DNA from: Streptomyces sp. NBC_01233
GTDB taxonomy: Bacteria > Actinomycetota > Actinomycetes > Streptomycetales > Streptomycetaceae
NCBI RefSeq assembly: GCF_035989305.1
Contig: NZ_CP108514.1
Coordinates: forward strand, 7,420,501 to 7,484,500
Length of the DNA stretch: 64,000 nt
Reading direction: 5' to 3'
Positions 56,893-64,000 of this stretch are shown piece by piece. A model generated the notes under the pieces. It was not told the origin of the DNA and ran no database searches. It saw nothing but the letters and a program-made list of their open reading frames with translations. The position numbers and the translations under genes were made by a program. The stretch's first letter is position 1. Each line of letters opens with the position of its first letter.

Positions 56893-59800
56893 CTACTCGC
56901 CTTCGCCCTCGAGGTTGCCCTCCGTGTCCAGGTAGACCTGGCGGAGGGATTCGAGGATCTGCGGGTCCGGCTTCTCCCACATGCCGCGGGACTCGGCTTC
57001 GAGGAGGCGTTCCGCGATGCCGTGCAGGGCCCAGGGGTTGGCCTCCTCCAGGAAGGCGCGGTTGGTCGGGTCCAGCACGTACGTCTCGGTGAGCTTGTCG
57101 TACATCCAGTCCGCGACCACGCCCGTCGTGGCGTCGTAGCCGAAGAGGTAGTCGACCGTCGCGGCGAGTTCGAAGGCGCCCTTGTAGCCGTGGCGGCGCA
57201 TCGCCTCGATCCACTTGGGGTTGACCACGCGGGCGCGGAAGACCCTGCTGGTCTCCTCGACCAGGGTGCGGGTCTTCACGGTCTCGGGACGCGTGGAGTC
57301 GCCGATGTACGCCTCGGGGGCCGTGCCGCGCAGGGCGCGGACCGTGGCCACCATGCCGCCGTGGTACTGGAAGTAGTCGTCCGAGTCCGCGATGTCGTGC
57401 TCGCGGGTGTCCGTGTTCTTGGCGGCGACCGTGATGCGCTTGTAGGCCGTCTCCATCTCGTCGCGCGCCGGGCGGCCCTCCAGGCCGCGGCCGTACGCGT
57501 AGCCGCCCCACACCGTGTAGACCTCCGCGAGGTCGGCGTCCGTGCGCCAGTCGCGGGAGTCGATCAGCTGGAGGATGCCGGCTCCGTACGTACCCGGGCG
57601 CGAGCCGAAGATACGGGTCGTGGCCTTGCGCTCGTCGCCGTGCACGGCGAGGTCCGCCTGGGCGTGGGCGCGGATGAAGTTCGACTCCGCCGGCTCCTCC
57701 AGGGAGGCCGCGAGCCGGACCGCGTCGTCCAGGAGGCCGATGACGTGCGGGAACGCGTCGCGGAAGAAGCCCGAGATGCGCAGGGTCACGTCGATGCGGG
57801 GACGGCCGAGCTCGTCGAGGGGAATCGGCTCCAGGCCCGTGACGCGGCGCGAGGCCTCGTCCCAGACCGGGCGGACGCCGAGGAGGGAGAGGGCCTCCGC
57901 CACGTCGTCGCCCGAGGTGCGCATCGCGCTCGTGCCCCACAGGGACAGGCCGACGGAGGCCGGCCACTCGCCGTTGTCCGTGCGGTAGCGGGTCAGGAGG
58001 GACTCGGCCAGGGCCTGCCCCGTCTCCCACGCGAGGCGGGAGGGGACGGCCTTCGGGTCGACCGAGTAGAAGTTGCGGCCCGTCGGCAGCACGTTGACCA
58101 GGCCGCGGAGCGGGGAGCCCGAGGGGCCCGCCGGGACGAAGCGGCCGTCCAGGGCCGCGACGACGTGGGCGATCTCGTCCGTCGTGCCGGCCAGGCGCGG
58201 GACCACCTCGCGGGCCGCGAAGGACAGGACCGCCACGACCTCCGGCGACTGGTCCGCGGCGACCGAGGCCACGGCGTCGAGGGACCAGTCCGTGTCCTCC
58301 ATCGCCTGGACCAGGGCGCGGGCCTGCGCCTCGACCTCGTCCGCCGAGGTACGGGTGGCCTTGGACTCGTCGAGGCCGAGCGCCTCGCGCAGGCCCGGGA
58401 GGGCCGTCGTACCGCCCCAGATCTGACGGGCGCGCAGGATGGCGAGGACCAGGTTGACCCGGGCCTCACCGGTCGGGGCGCCGCCGAGCACGTGCAGGCC
58501 GTCGCGGATCTGGGCGTCCTTGACCTCGCACAGCCAGCCGTCGACGTGGAGCAGGAAGTCGTCGAAGCCGTCGTCGTCCGGGCGCTCTTCGAGGCCCAGG
58601 TCGTGGTGGAGCTTCGCCGCCTGGATCAGGGTCCAGATCTGGGCGCGGATGGCCGGCAGCTTCGCCGGGTCCATCGCGGAGATCTGGGCGTACTCGTCCA
58701 GGTGCTGTTCGAGGCGGGCGATGTCGCCGTAGGACTCGGCCCGGGCCATCGGCGGGACCAGGTGGTCGACCAGGGTCGCGTGCACGCGGCGCTTGGCCTG
58801 GGTGCCCTCGCCCGGGTCGTTGACCAGGAAGGGGTAGATGAGGGGGAGGTCACCGAGCGCGGCGTCCGGCGCGCAGGCCGCGGACAGGCCGGCGTTCTTG
58901 CCCGGCAGCCACTCCAGGTTGCCGTGCTTGCCCAGGTGGATCATCGCGTCGGCGCCGAAGCCGCCGTCCTCCGCGCGCGCCTGGATCCAGCGGTACGCGG
59001 CCAGGTAGTGGTGCGAGGGCGGCAGGTCCGGGTCGTGGTAGATCGCGATCGGGTTCTCGCCGAAGCCGCGCGGCGGCTGGATGAGGATGAGCAGGTTCCC
59101 GCGGCGCAGGGCCGCCAGGACGATGTCGCCCTCGGGGTTCGCCGAACGGTCCACGAACATGTTGCCCGGGGCCTCGCCCCAGTGCTGCTCGACGCTGCCC
59201 CGCAGCTCCGCCGGGAGCTCGGCGAACCAGCGCTTGTAGTCGGCGGCCGGGATCCGGACCGGGTTGCGGGCCAGCTGCTCCTCGGTCAGCCAGTCCTGGT
59301 CGTGGCCGCCGGCCTCGATCAGGGCGCGGATCAGCTCGTCGCCGTCGCCGGACACCAGGCCGGGGATGTCCTCGGTGGGGCCGAAGTCGTATCCGCCGGC
59401 GATCAGCGTGCGCAGCAGCTCGACGGCGCTGGCCGGGGTGTCGAGGCCGACCGCGTTGCCGATGCGGGAGTGCTTGGTCGGGTAGGCGGACAGGACCAGC
59501 GCGACCTTCTTGTCGCGGCGGTCGATGTGGCGCAGTCGGGCGTGGCGTACGGCGATCCCCGCGACGCGGGCGGCCCGCTCGGGGTCGGCCACGTAGGCGG
59601 GCAGGCCGTCCTCGTCGAGCTCCTTGAAGGAGAACGGGACGGTGATCAGGCGGCCGTCGAACTCGGGCACGGCGACCTGGGTGGCTGCGTCGAGGGGGGA
59701 AAGACCCTCGTCGTTCTCCTCCCAGGCGGAACGCGAACCGGTCAGGCACAGCGCCTGGAGGATCGGCACGCCGAGCGCGGCGAGGGCGCCGGCGTCCCAG

Positions 59801-60516
59801 GACTCGTCGTCACCGCCGGCGGAGGCGGTGGCGGGGCGGGTGCCGCCGGCCGCGAGGACGGTGGTAATGATCGCGTCCACGGACTCCAGGGCCTGGAGGA
59901 GCTCCGGCTCGGGGGTGCGCAGGGAGGAGACGTAGAGGGGGAGGGGCTGGGCGCCCTTGACCTCGATGGCCTCGCAGAGGGTGTGGACGAAGGCGGTGTT
60001 GCCGCTCATCTGGTGGGCGCGGTAGTAGAGCACGGCGACCTTGGGCGCCGCCTCGGCGGTCTGCTGCGCGTCGCGCTCCAGGGGGCCCCAGGTGGGGGCT
60101 GCGGCGGGCGGCTCGAAGCCGTGACCGGTGAGCAGGACGGTGTCCGAGAGGAACCGGGCCAGCTGGTCGAGGTTGGCCGGGCCGCCGTGCGCGAGGTAGC
60201 CGTGCGCCTCGGCCGCGATGCCGATGGGGACCGTGGAGGCCTCCATCAGCTGGGCGTCCGGAGCCTGTTCGCCGGTCAGGACCACGACCGGGCGGGTCTG
60301 GCCGGGGGCGAGGAGCAGGTCGAGGCCGTCCTGCCAGGCGCGGAGGCCGCCGAGGAGGCGTACGACGACCAGGTCGACTCCGTCGAGGAGGCCGGGGAGG
60401 TCGTCGAGGGGAAGGCGGGAGGGGTTCGCGAACCGGTACGGGACGGGGCCGTCCGCGGTGTTCGCTGCGCGGGCGCTGAGCAGATCGGTGTCGGACGTCG
60501 ACAGCAGCAGGATCAT
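56893..60516 (-). CDS. cobN: Cobaltochelatase subunit CobN
   Basis: 1207 residues, ATG 60516 with GAGGAAGG upstream. Large chelatase subunit of the aerobic cobalamin pathway, homologous to ChlH/BchH. It inserts cobalt into hydrogenobyrinic acid a,c-diamide together with CobS and CobT-type AAA subunits. Visible features: VVLTGEQAPDAQL near the N-terminus, VLYYRAHQMSGNTAFVHTLC, MIHLGKHGNLEWLPGKNAGLS (metal/substrate region), and WEMYDKLTETYVLDPTNR-like C-terminal motif (here DWMYDKLTETYVLDPTNRAF). Length is normal. Controlled by the cobalamin riboswitch directly upstream. Confidence 0.95.
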   Translation of the reverse strand: MILLLSTSDTDLLSARAANTADGPVPYRFANPSRLPLDDLPGLLDGVDLVVVRLLGGLRAWQDGLDLLLAPGQTRPVVVLTGEQAPDAQLMEASTVPIGIAAEAHGYLAHGGPANLDQLARFLSDTVLLTGHGFEPPAAAPTWGPLERDAQQTAEAAPKVAVLYYRAHQMSGNTAFVHTLCEAIEVKGAQPLPLYVSSLRTPEPELLQALESVDAIITTVLAAGGTRPATASAGGDDESWDAGALAALGVPILQALCLTGSRSAWEENDEGLSPLDAATQVAVPEFDGRLITVPFSFKELDEDGLPAYVADPERAARVAGIAVRHARLRHIDRRDKKVALVLSAYPTKHSRIGNAVGLDTPASAVELLRTLIAGGYDFGPTEDIPGLVSGDGDELIRALIEAGGHDQDWLTEEQLARNPVRIPAADYKRWFAELPAELRGSVEQHWGEAPGNMFVDRSANPEGDIVLAALRRGNLLILIQPPRGFGENPIAIYHDPDLPPSHHYLAAYRWIQARAEDGGFGADAMIHLGKHGNLEWLPGKNAGLSAACAPDAALGDLPLIYPFLVNDPGEGTQAKRRVHATLVDHLVPPMARAESYGDIARLEQHLDEYAQISAMDPAKLPAIRAQIWTLIQAAKLHHDLGLEERPDDDGFDDFLLHVDGWLCEVKDAQIRDGLHVLGGAPTGEARVNLVLAILRARQIWGGTTALPGLREALGLDESKATRTSADEVEAQARALVQAMEDTDWSLDAVASVAADQSPEVVAVLSFAAREVVPRLAGTTDEIAHVVAALDGRFVPAGPSGSPLRGLVNVLPTGRNFYSVDPKAVPSRLAWETGQALAESLLTRYRTDNGEWPASVGLSLWGTSAMRTSGDDVAEALSLLGVRPVWDEASRRVTGLEPIPLDELGRPRIDVTLRISGFFRDAFPHVIGLLDDAVRLAASLEEPAESNFIRAHAQADLAVHGDERKATTRIFGSRPGTYGAGILQLIDSRDWRTDADLAEVYTVWGGYAYGRGLEGRPARDEMETAYKRITVAAKNTDTREHDIADSDDYFQYHGGMVATVRALRGTAPEAYIGDSTRPETVKTRTLVEETSRVFRARVVNPKWIEAMRRHGYKGAFELAATVDYLFGYDATTGVVADWMYDKLTETYVLDPTNRAFLEEANPWALHGIAERLLEAESRGMWEKPDPQILESLRQVYLDTEGNLEGEGE

Positions 60517-60539
60517 GCGGCGGCAGGCCTTCCTCGGGG

Positions 60540-60705
60540 TTTCCGCGCCCCGGGCAGTGAGGACAGCGGGAGTTCCTGACTTGCCCGGCGGTGTGGCTCT
60601 GCCGGGTTCACAGTGGCGGGACCGCGCCGGAATCGCACCGGGCTTCCTCCCATGTCGCCGTCCTCGGCGACGGCGGGCCGTGTGGTCCGCCGGAAGGTCA
60701 TCTTA
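60540..60705 (-). ncRNA. Cobalamin riboswitch of cobN
   Basis: On the minus strand the B12-box core reads GGAAGCCCGGTGCGATTCCG followed by GCGCGGTCCCGCCACTGTGA (60608-60647). Upstream arms flank ACACGGCCC; the downstream conserved AGTCAGGAACTCC is near 60570-60582. The element ends just before the cobN ribosome binding site, so it should repress cobN, at translation or transcription, when adenosylcobalamin is bound. The exact ends are approximate. Confidence 0.9.
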
Positions 60706-60732
60706 GGGGTGGGCGGGGGTGGCGTCGGTGTC

Positions 60733-60780
60733 GGGTCGCCGGGTCGCCGGGTCGCCGGGTCGCCGGGACGCCGGGACGCT
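60733..60780. repeat. Tandem repeat, 8-bp unit GGGTCGCC x6
   Basis: Four perfect GGGTCGCC units and two variants (GGGACGCC, GGGACGCT) upstream of the riboswitch. A GTGCGG-type run follows near 60820-60850. Confidence 0.85.
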
Positions 60781-60891
60781 GGGCTTGGGCAGGTGCGGCG
60801 TCGCTGCGCTGGGGCGGGGCTGGTGCGGGTGCGGGTGCGGGTGTGGGGTCGGTGCGGCGTCGGTGTCGGGGGCTCAGCCCCCGAGCCCCCG

Positions 60892-61050
60892 CGCCTCAAA
60901 CGCCGGCGGGGCTGGAATGGCTGGGCCCGGGCCTTCCCCCCGAGCTTCCGCGCCTCAAACGCCGGCGGGGCTGGAACGGCCGGGCTCTGGCTCGGGTCCC
61001 GGGCCTCACCCCTCCCCGAGCCCTCACGCCTCAAACGCCGATGGGGCTGG
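60892..61050. repeat. Three copies of the 24-base palindromic intergenic unit
   Basis: Copies at 60892-60915, 60951-60974 and 61027-61050 (last with two changes), all in the same orientation, related to units at 33628 and 9857. The remaining cobN-cobG gap holds no gene. Confidence 0.8.
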
Positions 61051-61088
61051 TGGGGGTGGTGACGGACACAGGTCGGGGGAGGGGAATC

Positions 61089-62444
61089 GTGGGTATGCTC
61101 GCCGCCATGCCCCAGTCCCCTTCCGCCGCATCGCGGGACGAACCCGCCATACGGGACCGCGGTGACGCCTGCCCCGGCGCGCTGCGGCTGCACGCGGCGG
61201 ACGACGGGTTCCTGGCGCGGGTGCGGATTCCCGGCGGGATGCTCGACGGCGCCGCCGCGCGGCTGCTGGCCGATGCCGCCGACCGGCTCGGCGACGGCCA
61301 CGTCGACCTCACCTCGCGCGGCAACGTGCAGCTGCGCGGCCTCGGCGAGAGCTGCGGCGGGGAACTCGCCGAGCTGCTGGCGGGCGCCGGGCTGCTGCCC
61401 GCGCCCACGCACGAGCGGGTCCGCAACATCGTTTCCTCGCCGCTAGCCGGCCTCGACCGGCTGGGCCTGCCCGATGTGTCCCCCTGGGTGGCGGAGCTGG
61501 ACGCGCTGCTGTGCGCGAGCGGCGCGGCGGCCGGGCTGTCCGGGCGGTTCCTCTTCGCCCTCGACGACGGCCGCGGTGACGTGACCTCGCTCGCGGCGGA
61601 CGTGAACCTCGTCCCGGAGGGGGATGTTCGGGCTCGGCTGTGGGCGGGGGACCCGCGGGAAGCCGTGCTCGTCTCCTCGCAGGACGCGCCGCGGGCCGCC
61701 CTGACGGCCGCCGAGTACTTCCTCGACGCCGTTCGGGAGGCCGGTACCCGGGCCTGGCGGGTGGCCGAGCTTCCTCCTGAACACGCCTTGTCCGGTGCCC
61801 GGTTGGCGGAGCGGCTGGCCGATGCCGGTGTCGGCGCCGTCGTAGCGGCGCCGGACCTTTCCGCCCGGTCCGCCCCGTCCGTCCGGTCCGTCAGGACGCC
61901 CGAGCCCGGCATCGTGCCCGGCCCGGACGGCACCGCCTCGCTTTCCGTTCTCGCGCCGCTCGGGCGGCTCGCCACCGCGCAGTGGCGTCGGCTCGCCGGC
62001 CTCACGGGCCGGGTCCGGCTGACTCCCTGGCGCGGGATCGTGGTCCCCGGACTGCCCGGCCACGCAGCGGCTCCCGCGCTCGCCGGCCTCGCGGAAGCAG
62101 GGCTCGTCACGGCTCCCGACAGCCCCTGGCGGTCCGTCACCGCCTGTACGGGGAAGCCCGGTTGCGCGAAGGCGCTGGCCGACGTGCGCGCCGACGCGCG
62201 GGCCGTCATGGAACGGGCCCGCGGACCGCTGGCCGTGCACTGGTCCGGCTGCGAGCGGCGGTGCGGGCATCCGCGCGGTTCCGCCTGGGTGGACCTGGTC
62301 GCCACCCCCGCCGGATACGACCTGCACGTCGAAGGCCGCGAACCGCGACGCGGCGTACCGCAGCACGAGCTCGCCCCCGCCCTCGCGGACGCCCGCCACG
62401 CAGATCACGTACGTCACAACCTCCCCGACTCAGTGCAGAAATGA
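61089..62444 (+). CDS. cobG: Precorrin-3B synthase CobG
   Basis: 451 residues from GTG 61089, behind GGGGAGGGG; ATG 61095 and 61107 are alternatives. Nitrite/sulfite-reductase-like fold: DLTSRGNVQLRGL in the N-terminal half-domain, then TACTGKPGCAKAL (C-x5-C) and GCERRCGHP (C-x3-C), which bind the [4Fe-4S] cluster. CobG makes precorrin-3B with oxygen and marks the aerobic cobalamin route, in agreement with cobN. Its stop overlaps the cobH ATG. No riboswitch was recognised in front of this operon. Confidence 0.93.
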   Translation: MGMLAAMPQSPSAASRDEPAIRDRGDACPGALRLHAADDGFLARVRIPGGMLDGAAARLLADAADRLGDGHVDLTSRGNVQLRGLGESCGGELAELLAGAGLLPAPTHERVRNIVSSPLAGLDRLGLPDVSPWVAELDALLCASGAAAGLSGRFLFALDDGRGDVTSLAADVNLVPEGDVRARLWAGDPREAVLVSSQDAPRAALTAAEYFLDAVREAGTRAWRVAELPPEHALSGARLAERLADAGVGAVVAAPDLSARSAPSVRSVRTPEPGIVPGPDGTASLSVLAPLGRLATAQWRRLAGLTGRVRLTPWRGIVVPGLPGHAAAPALAGLAEAGLVTAPDSPWRSVTACTGKPGCAKALADVRADARAVMERARGPLAVHWSGCERRCGHPRGSAWVDLVATPAGYDLHVEGREPRRGVPQHELAPALADARHADHVRHNLPDSVQK

Positions 62445-63088
62445 GCGAGTACACCGTGTTCGAGTACGAGAAGGACGGCGCCGCGATCTACCGCCAGTCC
62501 TTTGCCACGATCCGCGCCGAGGCGGACCTCTCCGGCCTGCCCGCCTCGGTCGCCCAGGTCGCGGTGCGCATGATCCACGCCTGCGGAATGACCGACCTTC
62601 CGCAGGACCTCGGGTACACCCCCGAGGTGGTGCTGCGCGCCCGCGCAGCCCTGGAGGCCGGTGCGCCGATCCTGTGCGACGTCCAGATGGTCGCCAGCGG
62701 GGTCACCCGCAAGCGGCTGCCCGCCGGCAACGACGTGATCTGTACCCTCTCCGACCCGGCGGTGCCGGACCTCGCGGCGAAGATGGGCACCACGCGCAGC
62801 GCCGCGGCCCTCGAAGTCTGGCGCGACCGCGGCCTGTTGGAGGGATCGGTGATCGCCGTCGGCAACGCGCCGACCGCGCTGTTCCGGCTGCTGGAGATGA
62901 TCGAGGAGGGCGCACCGCGCCCGGCCGCCGTCATCGGCGTGCCCGTCGGCTTCATCGGCGCCGCCGAGTCCAAGGACGCCCTCGCCGCGCACCCCTCGGG
63001 GCTCGACCACCTGATCGTGCGCGGCCGGCGGGGTGGCAGCGCCATCGCCGCGGCCGCCGTCAACGCCATTGCGAGCGTGGCCGAATGA
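62441..63088 (+). CDS. cobH: Precorrin-8X methylmutase CobH
   Basis: 215 residues, ATG 62441 (ATGA overlap with cobG). CobH/CbiC family: RMIHACGMTDLPQDL carries the catalytic His near 45. Next comes PILCDVQMVASGVTRKRLP and a glycine-rich GRRGGSAIAAAAVNAIA tail. It moves the C-11 methyl to C-12, giving hydrogenobyrinic acid. Its stop overlaps the start of cobIJ, so the three genes are translated together. Confidence 0.95.
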   Translation: MSEYTVFEYEKDGAAIYRQSFATIRAEADLSGLPASVAQVAVRMIHACGMTDLPQDLGYTPEVVLRARAALEAGAPILCDVQMVASGVTRKRLPAGNDVICTLSDPAVPDLAAKMGTTRSAAALEVWRDRGLLEGSVIAVGNAPTALFRLLEMIEEGAPRPAAVIGVPVGFIGAAESKDALAAHPSGLDHLIVRGRRGGSAIAAAAVNAIASVAE

Positions 63089-64000
63089 GCGCCGACAGCG
63101 CCGACCAGAGCGTCAAGGGACGCCTGTACGGGGTCGGGCTCGGGCCCGGCGATCCGAACCTGATGACGCTGCGGGCCGTCCAGGTGATCGGCGAGGCCGA
63201 TGTAGTCGCCTATCACAGCGCCCGGCACGGGCGGTCCATCGCCCGCTCGATCGCCGCGGCGCACCTGCGCGAGACGCACATCGAGGAGCCGCTGGTCTAC
63301 CCGGTCACCACCGAGACCACCGACCACCCCGGCGGCTACCAGGGTGCGATGGAGGAGTTCTACGAGGCGGCCGCCGCCCGGCTGGCCGCGCACCTGGACG
63401 CCGGCCGGACCGTCGCCGTGCTCGCGGAGGGCGACCCGCTCTTCTACAGCTCGTACATGCACATGCACAAGCGGCTCGCGGACCGGTACGAGACCGAGGT
63501 CATCCCCGGCGTCACCTCGGTGAGCGCCGCCGCCGCCCGGCTCGGCACCCCGCTCGTGGAGGGTGACGAGGTCCTGACCATCCTCCCCGGCACGCTGCCC
63601 GAGGAGGAGCTCACCGCCCGTCTCGCCGCCACCGACTCGGCGGTCGTGATGAAGCTCGGCCGGACCTTCCCCGCCGTACGGGGCGCGATGGAGAACAGCG
63701 GCCGGCTCGCCGAGGCCCGCTACGTCGAGCGCGCCACCATGGAGGGGGAGCGGACCGGCCGCCTCGCCGACACCGACGCGGCGAGCGTGCCGTACTTCGC
63801 CGTCGCCGTGGTGCCCAGCCGGATCGGCAACCCGGGCAGCGTGCCGTCCGGGCCCGGCGAGGTCGTGGTCGTCGGCACCGGCCCGGCGGGCCCGCTGTGG
63901 CTCACGCCGCAGACCCGGCGCGCGCTGGCCGACGCCGAGGTGCTGGTCGGCTACACCACGTACCTGGACCGGGTTCCCGTGAAGCCGGGCCAGATCCGGC
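63085..64000 (+). CDS. cobIJ: Fused precorrin-2 C20-methyltransferase / precorrin-3B C17-methyltransferase (partial)
   Basis: 305 residues visible, ATG 63085 (ATGA overlap with cobH); continues beyond the right edge. The first ~250 residues are CobI: RLYGVGLGPGDPNLMTLRA (SAM-binding GxGxGDP), VAYHSARHGRS, LAEGDPLFYSSYMHM, EVIPGVTSVSAAAA. After a short linker a second methyltransferase begins: EVVVVGTGPAGPLWLTPQTR and LVGYTTYLDRV, the CobJ start. Such CobI-CobJ fusions are usual in actinomycetes. It methylates C-20 of precorrin-2 and, in the second half, C-17 of precorrin-3B. Confidence 0.95.
   Translation, partial: MSADSADQSVKGRLYGVGLGPGDPNLMTLRAVQVIGEADVVAYHSARHGRSIARSIAAAHLRETHIEEPLVYPVTTETTDHPGGYQGAMEEFYEAAAARLAAHLDAGRTVAVLAEGDPLFYSSYMHMHKRLADRYETEVIPGVTSVSAAAARLGTPLVEGDEVLTILPGTLPEEELTARLAATDSAVVMKLGRTFPAVRGAMENSGRLAEARYVERATMEGERTGRLADTDAASVPYFAVAVVPSRIGNPGSVPSGPGEVVVVGTGPAGPLWLTPQTRRALADAEVLVGYTTYLDRVPVKPGQIR

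Noticed and set aside
56641..60579. 1312-codon plus-strand frame opposite cobN
   Set aside because: Antisense shadow; cobN on the minus strand is a full-length recognised gene with a riboswitch.

Overview
The window is high-GC actinobacterial DNA, almost certainly from a Streptomyces chromosome. The signs are third-position G/C codon bias, GTG starts behind GGAGG-type ribosome binding sites, a geosmin synthase, an aerobic cobalamin pathway, a two-protein NRPS cluster, DmdR/IdeR-type iron control and the 24-base palindromic intergenic repeats usual in that genus. No rRNA or tRNA gene was seen.

Layout. 0-3 kb: the 5' 1002 codons of a Ser/Thr protein kinase fused to a DEAD/DEAH (DUF1998-type) helicase, reading off the left edge. 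3.4-9.8 kb: a rearranged locus. An apparently intact recombination-directionality-factor-like gene and a truncated rsgA (copy 1) are followed by a decayed IS5-type transposase and a coupled aldehyde dehydrogenase/EF-hand pair. Then come a deleted second remnant of the directionality-factor gene and an intact rsgA (copy 2). The two copies share about 880 bp, including a conserved 23-codon leader ORF. 10.4-22.9 kb: an NRPS cluster with predicted Val, Ser and Thr adenylation domains, no thioesterase, a terminal C-T unit, an exporter and a SnoaL-like protein. 23-31.6 kb: a DUF456 membrane protein, a TrmB/LuxR regulator beside a wrecked S8 protease gene, a proline-rich PP2C-like protein, a pyruvate oxidase/dehydrogenase, an RsbW-like kinase and a DUF2637 membrane protein.

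31.8-34.5 kb: an iron-box-controlled FhuF-like reductase, a FadR-type GntR regulator and a TPR-like protein. 34.7-43.6 kb: a purine catabolism locus with a PucR regulator divergent from three xanthine dehydrogenase subunits, an NCS2 purine permease and XdhC. 43.7-51.7 kb: a secreted beta-propeller protein, OsmC, an Eis-like acetyltransferase, geosmin synthase and an ABC exporter. 51.7-55.2 kb: an accessory patch of lower GC. It holds a ricin-lectin scrap, an orphan polymorphic-toxin tip (ADP-ribosyltransferase-like) with a probable immunity gene, a broken tyrosine integrase, a HutC/KorSA-type GntR repressor and two small genes typical of actinomycete integrative elements. 55.5-64 kb: a DUF1345 gene with an internal stop, a 73-residue protein, then cobN under a cobalamin riboswitch and the divergent cobG-cobH-cobIJ operon, which runs off the right edge.

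All functional calls come from reading translations and motifs by eye. NRPS specificities were aligned by hand and no search was run.
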